A stretch of 64,000 nt of DNA from Corynebacterium sp. TAE3-ERU12 (GTDB lineage: Bacteria; Actinomycetota; Actinomycetes; Mycobacteriales; Mycobacteriaceae): the NCBI RefSeq assembly GCF_019209905.1, contig NZ_JAHUTM010000001.1, positions 1,054,001 to 1,118,000 on the forward strand. Reading direction: 5' to 3'. The position numbers and the translations under genes are program-made. Shown here one piece after another: positions 1 to 10,504 of the stretch (the first letter of the stretch is position 1; each line of letters begins with the position of its first letter). The notes beneath the pieces are model-generated. The model did no database searches. It was given only the letters and a program-made list of their open reading frames with translations, and was not told the origin of the DNA.

Positions 1-333
1 GACGAGGACTGGGAGATCGTCGAAGCCGGCCAGCGCGTGCAGGTCATTGCCCCGGCAGGCGCCCCGTCCTTCGGCAGCCTCGAATTCGGTACCGCCGTGA
101 TTAACGACTCCGACGGCTCGCTGGCTGGCCTGATGGGCGCCTCCCCGGGTGCCTCCATCGCCCCGTCGGTGATGATCAAGCTTGTCGAGCGTTGCTTCGG
201 CCCGAAGATGGGCGACTGGGCACCGAAGATCAAGGAGCTCGTGCCCTCCTACGGCCAGAAGCTGGAGCAGAACCCCGACCTGTTCGACAAGGTCTGGGAC
301 GAATCCCAGAAGGCACTCAATCTGGAGCGCTAA
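1..333 (+). CDS. mqo: Malate:quinone oxidoreductase, C-terminal fragment
   Basis: The reading frame is open from base 1 and ends at a TAA, so only about the last 110 residues are present. Mqo is an FAD-dependent, membrane-associated enzyme that oxidises malate to oxaloacetate and passes electrons to quinone, in the TCA cycle and respiratory chain. The visible part carries the conserved C-terminal stretch LAGLMGASPGAS followed by KLVERCF, where Mqo proteins read LLGASPGAS. The start, FAD-binding fold and promoter lie outside the window. A strong terminator follows immediately. The assignment rests on this C-terminal signature only. Confidence 0.85.
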   Translation, partial: DEDWEIVEAGQRVQVIAPAGAPSFGSLEFGTAVINDSDGSLAGLMGASPGASIAPSVMIKLVERCFGPKMGDWAPKIKELVPSYGQKLEQNPDLFDKVWDESQKALNLER

Positions 334-357
334 ACACACAGACACACAGTTACTGAC

Positions 358-406
358 AACGCCGCCGCAATCCCCGGAATCTCCCGGGCACTGCGGCGGC
401 GTTTTC
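358..406 (+). terminator. Intrinsic terminator after mqo
   Basis: ACGCCGCCGCA at 359-369 pairs perfectly with TGCGGCGGCGT at 392-402, followed by TTTTC. It lies between the mqo stop and the convergent yaaA stop. Confidence 0.85.
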
Positions 407-415
407 AGTAGGTGG

Positions 416-1156
416 TTAATGCGTGGTGATGGTGAGCACCCCGTCGATAAGCTCCACATCCAGACCCGCCTCGCGGGCCGCACTCACCGCCGAGTCCACA
501 TCAACAATCGCCTCAGCAACATCCGCACAGGCCAAAGCCCGGGCCAGCAGTCCCTTGTGCTGTTTATTGGCATGGGAGACGACCTTTCCTTCCTCGGTCA
601 CGACCCGGGCAGTTACCGCCCCAGTAACCGGGCCGAGTTTCTCGTACGCACCCGAGCGCAGGTCGATCACAACGTCGGAAAGCCCATTGAGAGCCTCGGA
701 GAGCTCTTTGCCCCAGCGGGCCTTCATCGTCGGGGCCTTCGTGCCAGCACCATGCGCATACGGCAATTTCACCGAAGCCGACAACCGGTACTGCGGGATC
801 GCGTCGTTAGCGGCGACCACACCAAATAACGCCGAACCGATAAGCAGCCGATCACAGGCCGCCTCAGACAAAGAATCCGCAGCTAAGGCGTCATAGAGTA
901 CTCCGGTATAGCGCTGCACCGCGGGCATCGTCGGGGAAGTGAAGAGGTTCGCGTCCGCATCGACATACTCGGCCAGCCTGGGGCCAATACCGAGCACATC
1001 CATCGCCGTATCCTCATCAGCGGCCAAGGCAACAAGATCGTTGGCGATATCAGAACGGATGTCGTTGAGAGCCGGGAAGGATAAGTCAGCAAGACTCAGC
1101 GGCGCTAAGTCGCCTCCAGCAGCTTTGGTCTCAGACGGCGGCAAGATAATTCGCAT
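416..1156 (-). CDS. yaaA: YaaA/UPF0246 family peroxide stress protein
   Basis: A 246-residue protein starting [12 protein letters not shown], the family hallmark ([16 protein letters not shown] at the N terminus), with the conserved YTGVLYDAL segment near residue 85 and a DLRSGAY motif near residue 165. In E. coli YaaA lowers intracellular free iron and limits DNA damage during hydrogen peroxide stress; the biochemical activity is not settled. It faces mqo and is divergent from proS. A TAGTGT hexamer ends 6 bases before the ATG and no Shine-Dalgarno is visible, so the transcript may be leaderless. The family call is firm, the function is inferred. Confidence 0.85.
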   Translation of the reverse strand: MRIILPPSETKAAGGDLAPLSLADLSFPALNDIRSDIANDLVALAADEDTAMDVLGIGPRLAEYVDADANLFTSPTMPAVQRYTGVLYDALAADSLSEAACDRLLIGSALFGVVAANDAIPQYRLSASVKLPYAHGAGTKAPTMKARWGKELSEALNGLSDVVIDLRSGAYEKLGPVTGAVTARVVTEEGKVVSHANKQHKGLLARALACADVAEAIVDVDSAVSAAREAGLDVELIDGVLTITTH

Positions 1157-1162
1157 TACCCA

Positions 1163-1187
1163 ACACTAGCCGGGTACCCGCTAGACT
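1163..1187. promoter_or_regulatory. Divergent -10 elements for yaaA and proS
   Basis: On the minus strand TAGTGT (1163-1168) lies 6 bases before the yaaA ATG. On the plus strand TAGACT (1182-1187) lies 7 bases before the proS ATG. No ribosome binding site fits in either gap, which suggests leaderless mRNAs. The hexamers are only 13 bp apart, so the two promoters probably interfere. Confidence 0.5.
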
Positions 1188-1194
1188 TTCCCCC

Positions 1195-2946
1195 ATGATT
1201 ACTCGGATGTCCCAGCTGTTTTTGCGTACCCTCCGCGAGGATCCGGCCGACGCGGAGGTGGCCAGCCACCGCCTCCTGGTCCGCGCCGGCTATATCCGCC
1301 GCATCGCCCCAGGCGTGTACTCCTGGCTGCCGCTGGGACTGCGAGTTCTGAAAAATATTGAGGCCATCGTTCGCGAAGAAATGGACGGCATCGGGGCCCA
1401 AGAAATTGAACTGCCCGCGCTGCTGCCACGCGAACCCTACGAGCAGTCCAACCGCTGGTACGAATACGGCGATAACCTGTTCCGCCTGAAGGACCGCAAG
1501 GAAGCCGACTACCTGCTCGGGCCGACGCACGAAGAAATTTTCGCCCTCACCGTCAAAGACCTCTACAGCTCCTATAAGGACTTCCCGGTCATCCTGTACC
1601 AGGTGCAAACCAAGTACCGCGATGAGGAACGCCCCCGCGCCGGCATTCTGCGCGGCCGCGAATTCGTCATGAAGGATTCCTACTCCTTCAATATGGACGA
1701 CGCCGGTCTGGAGCAGGCTTACCAGGCTCACCGCGGCGCCTACCAGCGGATTTTCGACCGCCTTGGTGTGGAGTACGTCATCTGCTCGGCCATGTCTGGC
1801 GCTATGGGCGGCTCCGCTTCGGAAGAATTCCTCGCTGTCGCCGAAGCAGGCGAAGACACTTTCGTCCGTTCCACCGGCTCTGACTACGCCGCCAACGTCG
1901 AGGCTGTGACCACCCCCGCCGCGCCCGAGCAGCCCATCGAAGGCCAGCCCGCCGCCGAGAAACGACACACCCCCGGCGCGACCACGATCAATGCCTTGGT
2001 GGACTGGGCCAATAGTGCCGACGGTATCGACGAGGAAGTCACCGGCGCCGATACCCTCAAGATTGTCATGATGGCGCGCACCAAGCCCGGCAAGGACGAA
2101 GAACTCCTCGCCGTCGGCGTGCCCGGAGACCGCGAGATCGACTTCAAGCGCGTCGAGGCTGCCCTCGAACCGTCGGCAGTGCGCTTGCTTGACGACGCTG
2201 ATTTCCGCAAGCACGACTTCCTCACCAAGGGCTATATCGGACCGAAGTCCCTGGCTGATAATGAGGTTGACCTGCTGGTTGACCCCCGCGTCGTGACCGG
2301 CACCCGCTGGATCACCGGTGCCGATGAACACGATCACCACATGGTGAATATGGTGGTCGGCCGTGACTTCACCCCGACCGGCACTGTGGAAGCCGCCGAG
2401 ATCCGCGAAGGCGATCCAGCCCCCGACGGCAAGGGCACGCTGACCCTGGACCGGGGCATCGAAATTGGCCATATCTTCCAGCTCGGCCGCAAATACACTG
2501 AAGCCTTCGACGTCGACATCCTCGACGAAAACGGCAAGCGCGTGAAGCCCACCATGGGTTCTTATGGCGTCGGTGTCTCACGACTCATTGGCGTACTAGC
2601 CGAACAGCTGCACGACGACAAAGGCCTGCGCTGGCCCGCATCAGTAGCCCCATTCCAGGCCCACGTGGTCATCGCCAATAAGGATGCCGCCGCAGCTGAG
2701 GCCGCCGAGAAACTAGCCGCCGACCTTGATGCCGCCGGGGTGAGCGTGCTGCTCGACGACCGGCCGAAGGTATCCCCGGGCGTGAAATTCAAAGACTCCG
2801 AGCTGCTCGGTATGCCCGTGGTGGTTGTGGTCGGACGCGACTTTAAAGACGGCAACGTCGAATTGCGCGACCGCTTCCACGGCCAGACCCACAAGCTGCC
2901 CATCGGCGAGGCCGTGGCCGCGGTGCAAGAAGCCGCTCAGAAATAA
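1195..2946 (+). CDS. proS: Prolyl-tRNA synthetase
   Basis: Class II aminoacyl-tRNA synthetase (583 residues) that charges tRNA-Pro with proline in the cytosol. Visible parts: the GPTHEE loop near residue 110; motif 2 at about 139-157 ([19 protein letters not shown]); an inserted editing domain at about 225-400, typical of the long bacterial ProS type, which clears Ala-tRNA-Pro; motif 3 [10 protein letters not shown] near residue 452; and a C-terminal anticodon-binding domain ending near [13 protein letters not shown]. Length matches other corynebacterial ProS proteins. The ATG is 7 bases after a -10 hexamer. The stop is directly adjacent to the stop of the convergent DUF4439 gene. Confidence 0.97.
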   Translation: MITRMSQLFLRTLREDPADAEVASHRLLVRAGYIRRIAPGVYSWLPLGLRVLKNIEAIVREEMDGIGAQEIELPALLPREPYEQSNRWYEYGDNLFRLKDRKEADYLLGPTHEEIFALTVKDLYSSYKDFPVILYQVQTKYRDEERPRAGILRGREFVMKDSYSFNMDDAGLEQAYQAHRGAYQRIFDRLGVEYVICSAMSGAMGGSASEEFLAVAEAGEDTFVRSTGSDYAANVEAVTTPAAPEQPIEGQPAAEKRHTPGATTINALVDWANSADGIDEEVTGADTLKIVMMARTKPGKDEELLAVGVPGDREIDFKRVEAALEPSAVRLLDDADFRKHDFLTKGYIGPKSLADNEVDLLVDPRVVTGTRWITGADEHDHHMVNMVVGRDFTPTGTVEAAEIREGDPAPDGKGTLTLDRGIEIGHIFQLGRKYTEAFDVDILDENGKRVKPTMGSYGVGVSRLIGVLAEQLHDDKGLRWPASVAPFQAHVVIANKDAAAAEAAEKLAADLDAAGVSVLLDDRPKVSPGVKFKDSELLGMPVVVVVGRDFKDGNVELRDRFHGQTHKLPIGEAVAAVQEAAQK

Positions 2947-3960
2947 CTAACCCGTAAGACCGGGCAGCGCCACCTCGGGCTCCCCGGTGAACACGGCGGC
3001 ACCGGCATTGGACAACCCGGAGGCGCACATAGCAAAAAGGCGCACCTTCGGGTCCTTTGCTTCGGTAACGACGCGGCGCCACGACGAAGCCGCCGCAGCT
3101 TCTAGGGCGGAGGCGAAACCCGCCGCGTCGCCATCGATATCGGCAACATCCGGGTCCGCGACATAGCCGCCGCCTGCTGCAGGAACGTCGGCGCCAGCGT
3201 CGGTAAGCATCTGAACCGCACTATCGCGCAGGCTGCGGTGCCGCTCCGCTGAAGTAACAGTCGACTCCCGCAAAGAATCCGGGACGCGAGCGGCGGCCAC
3301 CCCCATGCCATAAATCAAGGCGTATTCATCGCGCAGGGCCTCGGCGATAAGCTCATCATCATTCCCGCGCAGCTTGTCGACCTGCAGCGCAGGCGGCACC
3401 AGGCGCTCCCACGCAACATCATTAAGCCGGGCGGCCAACATAATGCCGCCGGTGACTGAAACCGCCACCGCAGCGGAGTATTCAGAAGCCAAAGCCCCGC
3501 TGCTATCCATAGCCGTGTGCAGGCTAGCCGAGTCCAGCGAATCCAACAGCAACGACGCAGCAGTGGGCTGCTCCGGCGACTCCGGCGCGGGGGCAGGTTC
3601 CGGGCGGGCCACACAATCCTGCGGAGTCGTACCGTCCTTGCGCACACCACAAGCGCGGTCAATTTCGGCACCAATGACCCGCACATGCTCTTCGCGCATC
3701 CAGGCGTAATCGCCCAGCAGCTGCGCATCGCGCTCAGCCAGCGCAATCATGGCTTCCAGCATCGGATCGGGGGTAGCAAACCGCAGCGCAGAACAACCCG
3801 CAGCCGCCACGGCAAAACCGGAGCTACCCAACAAAAAAGCACGCCGACCACACTGAAAGCCGCCGCCTGTCGCTTGATGGGTGTCGAAAGAAGCGGCGGA
3901 AACAGGGCGCAACAGCAGTCGGCTGAGACGGTGAAAAGCGGGGTCAGTCACGGCCACCAT
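2947..3960 (-). CDS. DUF4439 domain protein, probable Tat-type lipoprotein
   Basis: About 337 residues. A twin arginine (RRAFLLG, residues 39-40 from the start chosen) is followed by a hydrophobic run and a lipobox-like AAAGC with Cys at about 56, so export and lipid anchoring are likely. The C-terminal half (about residues 190-330) is the helical, ferritin-like DUF4439 region, which occurs beside proS in mycobacteria and corynebacteria. Its function is unknown. A start at 3996 is also open but would overlap rimP; the ATG at 3960 still leaves an unusually long stretch before the twin arginine, so the true start may be further downstream. Confidence 0.75.
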   Translation of the reverse strand: MVAVTDPAFHRLSRLLLRPVSAASFDTHQATGGGFQCGRRAFLLGSSGFAVAAAGCSALRFATPDPMLEAMIALAERDAQLLGDYAWMREEHVRVIGAEIDRACGVRKDGTTPQDCVARPEPAPAPESPEQPTAASLLLDSLDSASLHTAMDSSGALASEYSAAVAVSVTGGIMLAARLNDVAWERLVPPALQVDKLRGNDDELIAEALRDEYALIYGMGVAAARVPDSLRESTVTSAERHRSLRDSAVQMLTDAGADVPAAGGGYVADPDVADIDGDAAGFASALEAAAASSWRRVVTEAKDPKVRLFAMCASGLSNAGAAVFTGEPEVALPGLTG

Positions 3961-3981
3961 CGTGCCACGGATGAAGCCAGA

Positions 3982-3987
3982 TACACT
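3982..3987 (+). promoter_or_regulatory. -10 element of rimP (leaderless)
   Basis: TACACT lies exactly 7 bases before the rimP ATG, in the same arrangement as several other genes here. Confidence 0.5.
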
Positions 3988-3994
3988 CTTTGAC

Positions 3995-4570
3995 ATGGCT
4001 TATCCCAGCGCTGAAACCGTGACCAGCATCGTCGAACGGCCCGCAGCCGCACGCGAGCTCGATATCGAAGACGTCAAAATTGTGCGTGCCGGCGCTAAGT
4101 CCCAGGTAACCGTGCTTGTTGACGGCGAAACCGCGCCGGATCTGGACACTCTGGAAGCGCTGACTGAGGAAATCTCCGCTGCCCTCGACGCCGCCGAAGC
4201 CTCCGGTAAGGCCGAATTCGGCTCCCAGCCCTACCGTCTTGAGGTATCCACCCCCGGCGTTGATCACCCCCTTACCCGGCCCCGGCACTGGCGGCGCAAC
4301 CAGGGCCGACTCGCCCGCGTGGAGGTGGCAGGGGAGGACTTCACCCTCGCCCGCATCGGTGCGCTATCCGACGACGAAACGCGCGTCATTTTGATCCCGA
4401 CTGTGGCGCGGGGAACGAAAAAAGGACAGGGCAAAAAGGCCCCCGAACCCACCGCAATTGCGGTGCCGTTGGAGAAGTTGAACCAGGCAGTGGTAGAAGT
4501 TGAGTTCACACCTGCGCCCGAAACAGAAGCACATCTCGCGGGCCTGGATTTTGACGCTGCCGTGGATTAG
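3995..4570 (+). CDS. rimP: Ribosome maturation factor RimP
   Basis: RimP (191 residues) helps assemble the 30S ribosomal subunit. The N-terminal alpha/beta domain contains YRLEVSTPGVDHPLTRPRHW (about residues 78-97), the family signature, and the C-terminal Sm-like beta-barrel covers about 100-180. An upstream in-frame ATG at 3962 exists, but the ATG at 3995 gives the usual N terminus and sits 7 bases after a -10 hexamer. It starts the rimP-nusA-ylxR-infB transcription unit; nusA follows 15 bases after the stop. Confidence 0.95.
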   Translation: MAYPSAETVTSIVERPAAARELDIEDVKIVRAGAKSQVTVLVDGETAPDLDTLEALTEEISAALDAAEASGKAEFGSQPYRLEVSTPGVDHPLTRPRHWRRNQGRLARVEVAGEDFTLARIGALSDDETRVILIPTVARGTKKGQGKKAPEPTAIAVPLEKLNQAVVEVEFTPAPETEAHLAGLDFDAAVD

Positions 4571-4585
4571 CTGGAGGACAAACAA

Positions 4586-5572
4586 GTGAAGATTGAGCTC
4601 ACCGCGCTGCGCGCCTTGGAAAAAGACCAGGGCATCCCGGTAAACGAGATGATCGCCATTGTTGCCCAGGCCCTCCGGGACGCCTACCGCAACACCACCG
4701 CGCCCGCCGCGTACGCCCGCGTGGATATTGACAAAGAAACCGGTGATGTCGCCGTCTACGCCCAGGAGCGTGACGAAGAAGGCAACCTGATCGAGGAATG
4801 GGAAGACACCCCCGAAGGTTTCGAAGTTGTCGCCGCGCCTAAGGTGCGCCAGGCCATCCTGCAGCGGCTGCGTGACGCCACCACCGACCAGGCGCTTTCC
4901 GAGTACGCCGACATCACCAACCAAGTGGTCTCTGGCGTGGTGCAGCGCGACGCCTTCGCCGAAGAAAAGGGCATTCAGGTCATCCGGATCGGCTCTGAGA
5001 TCAACGGCCGAGACGGCATTTTGCTACCCGCTGAGCAGCTGCCCGGTGAGGCCCTCCAGCACGGCCAGCGGGTGAAGACCTACGTCGTCGGCATTGACCG
5101 CAATAACCGTGGCATCACCATCAACCTGTCACGCACGCACCCGGAATTGGTGCGCAAGCTGTTCGAACTCGAAGTACCTGAGGTCTCTGATGGCGCCGTT
5201 GAGATTGTCTCGATTGCCCGTGAGGCCGGCCACCGCTCCAAGATTGCAGTCCGTCCCCTGATTAAGGGCCTGAACGCTAAGGGTGCCTGCATCGGCCCGC
5301 GTGGCTCTCGTGTGAGCACGGTAATGGAGGAGCTCGGCGGCGAGAAGATCGACATCATTGACTTCGACGACGACCCCGCAAAGTTCGTCGGCAATGCCCT
5401 CGCCCCGGCCAAGGTGGTCTCGGTGGAGGTCATTGACGAAGACGAGCGACGCGCTCGCGTTGTCGTGCCGGACTACCAGCTCTCACTGGCCATTGGTCGT
5501 GAAGGGCAGAACGCTCGCCTGGCGGCCCGCCTGACTGGTTGGCGAATCGATATTCACTCCGACGCCGAATAG
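4586..5572 (+). CDS. nusA: Transcription termination/antitermination factor NusA
   Basis: NusA (328 residues) binds RNA polymerase and nascent RNA to control pausing, termination and antitermination. Domains in order: N-terminal RNAP-binding domain (about 1-110), S1 domain (about 120-195, containing VVSGVVQRDAF and RTHPELVRKLFELEVPE), and two KH domains (GACIGPRGSRV near 231 and LAIGREGQNARLAARLTGW near the end). The acidic C-terminal repeats of E. coli NusA are absent, as usual in actinobacteria. The GTG start is preceded by GGAGG at 4571-4577. It belongs to the rimP operon. Confidence 0.97.
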   Translation: MKIELTALRALEKDQGIPVNEMIAIVAQALRDAYRNTTAPAAYARVDIDKETGDVAVYAQERDEEGNLIEEWEDTPEGFEVVAAPKVRQAILQRLRDATTDQALSEYADITNQVVSGVVQRDAFAEEKGIQVIRIGSEINGRDGILLPAEQLPGEALQHGQRVKTYVVGIDRNNRGITINLSRTHPELVRKLFELEVPEVSDGAVEIVSIAREAGHRSKIAVRPLIKGLNAKGACIGPRGSRVSTVMEELGGEKIDIIDFDDDPAKFVGNALAPAKVVSVEVIDEDERRARVVVPDYQLSLAIGREGQNARLAARLTGWRIDIHSDAE

Positions 5573-5777
5573 TCCCCAGGTGGTGCTACTGCGCCAATCG
5601 CTACTGCCGCGCAACGCCGCAGACTGCATTGTTGGGATTAGACCCGTAGTTAGGGTTAAGGTTAAGGACGGCCAAGAAACGAGTAGTTGACACAAAGGAC
5701 GGTAGCCACTGCGCACGCACAAGCAGCAATGCACTTCGGGTTCAGCCCCCGCATCACTGCCCGCTGCGCGCTATCGC

Positions 5778-6083
5778 ATGTGTATCGCCACTCGGAACCG
5801 ATTTCCGGAAGAGCGTTTGCTGCGGGTTGTTTCCCGCGGGGAAGGCAGCACACTTCGTGTTGTGCCTGACCCCCAACGCCGGATGTCGGGGCGTGGCGCC
5901 TGGATAACTCCCACCATTGAAGCGTGGGAATTAGCCCAGAAGCGTCGTGCCTTCAGCCGCGCACTAAAGGTGTCCACAACAGTGGACGCTGGTCCCGTTC
6001 GTGACTACCTCGACACGCTCGAGGAGGACGACCGCCAACAGCGGCCGGGACCATTGAACAAGGAAGAAAGACTTAAACACTGA
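5778..6083 (+). CDS. YlxR family (DUF448) nucleic-acid binding protein
   Basis: About 101 residues with the YlxR signature: CIATR near the N terminus, then LLRVV and GRGAWI near residues 40-45. YlxR proteins are small, basic RNA-binding or regulatory proteins almost always encoded between nusA and infB, as here. The ATG at 5778 has no clear ribosome binding site and the frame stays open upstream to 5706, so a non-ATG start may add up to about 20 residues. The 205 bases after nusA hold no other convincing gene; GGTTAAGG-like short repeats at 5650-5670 have no assigned role. Confidence 0.8.
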   Translation: MCIATRNRFPEERLLRVVSRGEGSTLRVVPDPQRRMSGRGAWITPTIEAWELAQKRRAFSRALKVSTTVDAGPVRDYLDTLEEDDRQQRPGPLNKEERLKH

Positions 6084-6199
6084 TGAGCACACGATGAAGC
6101 ATCAGCGATGAACGTCAACCGATAATTCGGAGTCGGCGCATCCCTGACCCTGCATGACAGGGTTCTGGGTGCTGCTCGACTCCACAAGTGAGGAGAGCA

Positions 6200-9112
6200 G
6201 TGTCCGGAAAGCTCCGTGTCTATGAGCTGGCTAAGCAGCTTGGAGTCACCAGCAAAGAACTTCTTGCCGAGCTCAAAGAGCAAGGCGAGTTCGTTAAGAC
6301 CGCATCGTCGACCGTGGAACCCCCGGTCGTTCGAAAGATGAAAAAGGTGTACGCCGAAAAAGACGGTGGCTCTCAAGCCGCCGCGGCCGAAACCAAAACC
6401 AATGGTGGCTCTGGCAAGCCCGGTCCGAAACCCGGCCCGCAGGCCAGCGCCAAGCCGGGTGCAAAGCCGGCACCGAAGAAGCCGTCGGCAACGCCGACAC
6501 CTAAGCAGGTTGCCAAGCAGGCAGCCGCTGCTGACCCGGCCCCGACCCCGGCTGAGGTGCCCGCTGCTAAGCAGAGCTCCAAGCCGGCGCCGAAGGCTGC
6601 CAAGCCCGGTGCAAAGCCTGCAGTGACCCCCAAGACCGCAGCTGCCCAGGCAGAAGCGGCCGAGGCTGCCGCCAAACCGGCCGCCAAACCGGCCGCCCAG
6701 CCGGCGGCTAAGGCCGAACAGTCCGCAGCTAAGCCCGGTGCGAAGGCACCGTCCCCGGCTGAAGCCGCTGCCCGCCCAGGCCCGAAGGCCCCGTCGGCTA
6801 AGCCGAGCCCCAAGCCCGGTAGCCGCACCCCGCGCGTGGGCAATAATCCTTTCTCCACCGGTGCTCGTCCGGCCCCGCGGCCGTCGAATATGCCGCGCCC
6901 GCAGGGTCGCCCCGGCGGTGCCGGTGGACCCGGCGGCAAGCCGGGCCCGCGCCCGGGTGGACCCCGTCCCGGTGGCAATGCTGGTGGCGGCAAGCCCGGT
7001 CGCTCCCCGCGGCCGCAGGGCGGTAACCGCCCGACTCCGGCAGCAATGCCGGCGCACCCCAACCCCGGCCAGATGCCTGCCAAGGCCGCTGCCGGTGGTC
7101 CCGGTGGACGTCGTGGTGGCGGCCCCGGTGGTGGACCCGGTGGTCCCCGCGGCGGTGGCCCCCGTGGCGGTCGCGGCGGACGTCGCGGCGGCACTGCAGG
7201 TGCTTTCGGTCGTCCCGGTGGCGCTCCGCGTCGTGGACGTAAGTCGAAGCGGCAGAAGCGGCACGAGTACGAGGCAATGCGGGCCCCGTCGGTCGTGGGT
7301 GGCGTTCAGCTGCCCAACGGTCGCGGTCAGACCATCCGTCTTGCCCGTGGTGCCTCCCTGTCCGACTTCGCCGACAAGATCGATGCCGATCCGGCAGCCT
7401 TGGTTCAGGCTTTGTTCAACCTCGGTGAAATGGTGACCGCAACGGCCTCCGTCTCTGACGAAACCCTGCAGCTGCTGGGCGACGAGATGGACTACAAGGT
7501 CCAGGTTGTCTCTCCCGAGGACGAGGACCGCGAACTGCTCGAATCCTTCGACCTTCAGTTCGGTGAGGACGAAGGCGACGAGGATGACCTCGAGCACCGT
7601 CCTCCGGTGGTCACCGTCATGGGCCACGTCGACCACGGTAAGACGAGGCTGCTCGACAGCATCCGTCAGGCCAATGTCGGCGGCCATGAGTCCGGTGGCA
7701 TCACCCAGCACATTGGTGCCTACCAGGTAGCGGTGAACCATGAGGACGAGGATCGTCGCGTGACCTTCCTGGATACCCCGGGCCACGAGGCGTTCACCGC
7801 CATGCGTGCCCGTGGTGCCAAGGCCACCGATATCGCCATCCTTGTCGTCGCCGCTGACGACGGTGTGATGCCGCAGACGGTTGAGGCGATTAACCACGCC
7901 AAGGCCGCCGAGGTGCCGATTGTCGTCGCAGTGAACAAGATCGATAAGGAAGGCGCGGACCCGCAGAAGATCCGTGGCCAGCTCACCGAATACGGCCTCA
8001 CCGACGAAGCGTGGGGCGGCGACACCATGTTCGTCGATATCTCCGCTAAGCAGAACGAGAATATCGATGCACTGCTCGAAGCCGTGCTGCTGACCGCTGA
8101 CGCCGAGCTGGACCTACGTGCCAACCCGGAAATGGACGCACAGGGTGTCGCCATCGAGGCCCACCTTGACCGCGGCCGTGGCCCGGTTGCCACCGTCATC
8201 GTCCACCGCGGCACGTTGCGCGTCGGTGATTCCATCGTCGTTGGCGATTCCTACGGCCGTGTGCGCCGTATGATCGATGAGTACGGCAACGATGTTGAAG
8301 AGGCAGGCCCGTCCCGCCCGGTGCAGGTGCTTGGTTTGACCAGTGTCTGTGGCGCCGGCGACAACCTGCTTGTGGTGGAGGAAGACCGCACGGCTCGTCA
8401 GATTGCAGACCGTCGCGATGCCCGTCGTCGCAACGCCCTGCAAGCGAAGAACCGCAAGCGCGTCTCCCTGGATAACCTCGACGAAATCCTCAAGGAGACC
8501 AGCACTCTTAACCTCATCCTCAAGGGCGATAACGCCGGTACGGTTGAGGCCCTGGAAGAGGCGCTGCTCAAGATTGAGGTTGATGACGAGGTCGCCCTCA
8601 ACATCATCGACCGCGGTGTGGGTGCTGTCACCCAGACCAACGTCAACCTCGCTGCTGCGTCTGATGCCGTCATCATCGGTTTCAACGTTCGCTCCGAAGG
8701 CAAAGCCACGGAGATGGCCAATGCCGAGGGCGTGGATATCCGGTACTACACGGTTATCTACAACGCCATCGAAGAGGTCGAGGCTGCTCTCAAGGGCATG
8801 CTCAAGCCCATCTACGAAGAGCGTCAGATCGGTCGCGCCGAAATCCGCGCCCTGTTCAAGGCTTCTGCTGTCGGCCTCATCGCCGGCTGCATGGTCGAGT
8901 CGGGCAAGGTTCGCCGCAACGCCACTGTGCGCCTGCTGCGTGACAATAATGTTGTCACCGAGAAGGCCACCATCGAGTCGTTGCGCCGCGAAAAGGACGA
9001 CGCCACCGAGGTCTCGGCTGGTTACGAGTGCGGCATGGTGCTGTCCTACCCGGACATCCAGGTCGACGACATCATCGAGGTCTACGAACAGGTTGAGGTG
9101 CCCCGCACCTAG
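6200..9112 (+). CDS. infB: Translation initiation factor IF-2
   Basis: GTPase that delivers initiator tRNA to the 30S subunit and promotes subunit joining (about 970 residues). An IF2_N domain (about 1-55) is followed by a very long Pro/Ala/Gly/Lys/Arg-rich linker (about 60-350), as in other actinobacteria. G-domain motifs: G1 GHVDHGKT near residue 475, G3 DTPGHEAF, G4 NKID, G5 SAK; then domains II-IV ending [11 protein letters not shown]. The GTG at 6200 follows AGGAGA with normal spacing; an in-frame GTG at 6188 is less likely. A terminator follows, whereas rbfA normally comes next; here about 2 kb of accessory DNA intervenes. Confidence 0.97.
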   Translation: MSGKLRVYELAKQLGVTSKELLAELKEQGEFVKTASSTVEPPVVRKMKKVYAEKDGGSQAAAAETKTNGGSGKPGPKPGPQASAKPGAKPAPKKPSATPTPKQVAKQAAAADPAPTPAEVPAAKQSSKPAPKAAKPGAKPAVTPKTAAAQAEAAEAAAKPAAKPAAQPAAKAEQSAAKPGAKAPSPAEAAARPGPKAPSAKPSPKPGSRTPRVGNNPFSTGARPAPRPSNMPRPQGRPGGAGGPGGKPGPRPGGPRPGGNAGGGKPGRSPRPQGGNRPTPAAMPAHPNPGQMPAKAAAGGPGGRRGGGPGGGPGGPRGGGPRGGRGGRRGGTAGAFGRPGGAPRRGRKSKRQKRHEYEAMRAPSVVGGVQLPNGRGQTIRLARGASLSDFADKIDADPAALVQALFNLGEMVTATASVSDETLQLLGDEMDYKVQVVSPEDEDRELLESFDLQFGEDEGDEDDLEHRPPVVTVMGHVDHGKTRLLDSIRQANVGGHESGGITQHIGAYQVAVNHEDEDRRVTFLDTPGHEAFTAMRARGAKATDIAILVVAADDGVMPQTVEAINHAKAAEVPIVVAVNKIDKEGADPQKIRGQLTEYGLTDEAWGGDTMFVDISAKQNENIDALLEAVLLTADAELDLRANPEMDAQGVAIEAHLDRGRGPVATVIVHRGTLRVGDSIVVGDSYGRVRRMIDEYGNDVEEAGPSRPVQVLGLTSVCGAGDNLLVVEEDRTARQIADRRDARRRNALQAKNRKRVSLDNLDEILKETSTLNLILKGDNAGTVEALEEALLKIEVDDEVALNIIDRGVGAVTQTNVNLAAASDAVIIGFNVRSEGKATEMANAEGVDIRYYTVIYNAIEEVEAALKGMLKPIYEERQIGRAEIRALFKASAVGLIAGCMVESGKVRRNATVRLLRDNNVVTEKATIESLRREKDDATEVSAGYECGMVLSYPDIQVDDIIEVYEQVEVPRT

Positions 9113-9132
9113 CCCGTGGTAGTTCCACTGCC

Positions 9133-9179
9133 AACCGGCCCGGTCCCTGAAAGTTTCAGGGGCCGGGCCGGTTTTTGTG
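9133..9179 (+). terminator. Intrinsic terminator after infB
   Basis: AACCGGCCCGGTCCCTGAAA pairs with the following TTTCAGGGGCCGGGCCGGTT (one bulge) and leads into TTTTTG. It ends the rimP-infB unit just before the accessory island. Confidence 0.85.
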
Positions 9180-9233
9180 GGGGTGGTGGAGTACCCACAT
9201 TGAACCCGCCGCTATCTGGCGGTAAGACCACGG

Positions 9234-10476
9234 GTTACTTACAGCCTGAACGGTATTGCGCACCGGTATGGCCTCGACGGGAAACTGTCCGACCAGGACG
9301 GCACTATGCTCACGAAGCTGGCGAAGCGCGACGGCGATTATCACCGGATACCGACTGATAGCGGCGACTACCACGCCTACTTACGCCAGGACGTAGAGGT
9401 ATCCCGCGTAATGGCTTCACGGTAGACACCGAGCTAGTAAAAACGTTCCACAATGCAGCTGAGCAGCGCGTTATCTTTGCACGCTAGCTCCTAGCCGATA
9501 CTTACGGGCTACCGGGCACGGGGAGCAAGCCGCACACCACCACCGACGGCCAGGCGGCGCTAGAACCTGCTTTGCCATCTCTAGGTGTGGACTACGCGGA
9601 TATGTCGCGCACCACTACAGGCCGATTTTCCATCGCCCGACCAGGCCTAACTGTGCTGGGTAAGCGGGAGCATAAGGACGTATTGCAGCGCCCTATGTTG
9701 CTACCTGACAACGGGCACAGCCTTATTGCTATCGATCTATCCCAGATTGATGCACGCGCTATGGCGTACACACCCAGGACAGCGGCTACTTAGACGCATT
9801 AGAGCCGGGACGCGATATGCACTCACACGTCGCAGCGGACATGTTGGGTGCACACGGGTGGAAACCGGAGTCTGGCGAGAACCACCCTCGCCGTAGCGAG
9901 GCCAAGGCGATTACCCACGGCACGACTTACGGTATGGGGGCGAGAAGGCTCGCTCAGACAACCGGTTTTACCGAGGACGAAGTACGTCAGCACCTAACTG
10001 CACTCACACAGGCCTACCCGCAGCTCGACCAGTTCAAGAAGGATATTCGACTACGGGCCGAGAACACCCAGGTCATTACCAACGCTTTTGGCCGTCGTAT
10101 GCGTGTGCATCCTGATAGTTGCTACACCCAGGAACCAGCCGGTATCGGTCAAGGCACCGCCCGTGACCTCATGGCGGAATGCTTGCTACTCCTACCGCGT
10201 TATATGGACGACTATCTACGTGCAATTGTGCATGACGAGGTTGTTCTGTCTGCACCTCGCGATGAGGTGGAGACGGTAAAGCGCGACCTCATGACCGCGT
10301 TCACCTTTGACTTCCATACCGCACCGGACACCCGCCCCGTGCGCATCCTTGCCGACCTATCCGACGAGGGTCGAGATTGGGCTGACATGTACCGCAGTGA
10401 GCACCCGGACTGGCCGGAGGTGAGCTACGAGTACCGGCAGACCCACCCAGAGTCCATAACCGAACAATTTAAATAG
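9234..10476 (+). pseudogene. Decayed phage-type family A DNA polymerase
   Basis: Three reading frames in series make one family A (PolI-like) polymerase of the type found in actinophages. Frame one (about 9234-9425) holds the end of the 3'-5' exonuclease-like region, including YLRQDVEVSRVM. After a frameshift near 9415, the second frame (9422-9795) has an in-frame TAG at 9485 and then motif A DLSQIDARAMAY. After another shift near 9770 the third frame (to 10476) reads YLDALEPGRDMHSHVAADM, motif B (RRSEAKAITHGTTYGMG) and motif C IVHDEVVLSAP. The catalytic motifs survive, so decay looks fairly recent. The N terminus is lost. It breaks the usual infB-rbfA adjacency. Confidence 0.85.
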
Positions 10477-10504
10477 GTAGCGATGTAACCCGGTGCGGTG
10501 CGTA

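Noticed and set aside
1156..2472. A 438-codon minus-strand frame opposite proS
   Set aside because: It mirrors proS codons and has no domain; proS is unambiguous.
5640..5670. GGTTAAGG-like short repeats after nusA as a regulatory or telomere-like array
   Set aside because: Only two or three imperfect units occur, which chance can explain.
6005..7897. A 630-codon minus-strand reading frame opposite infB
   Set aside because: It is antisense to the Pro/Ala/Gly-rich linker and G domain of IF-2. Its Thr/Arg/Gly repeats simply mirror the GC-rich codons of infB.
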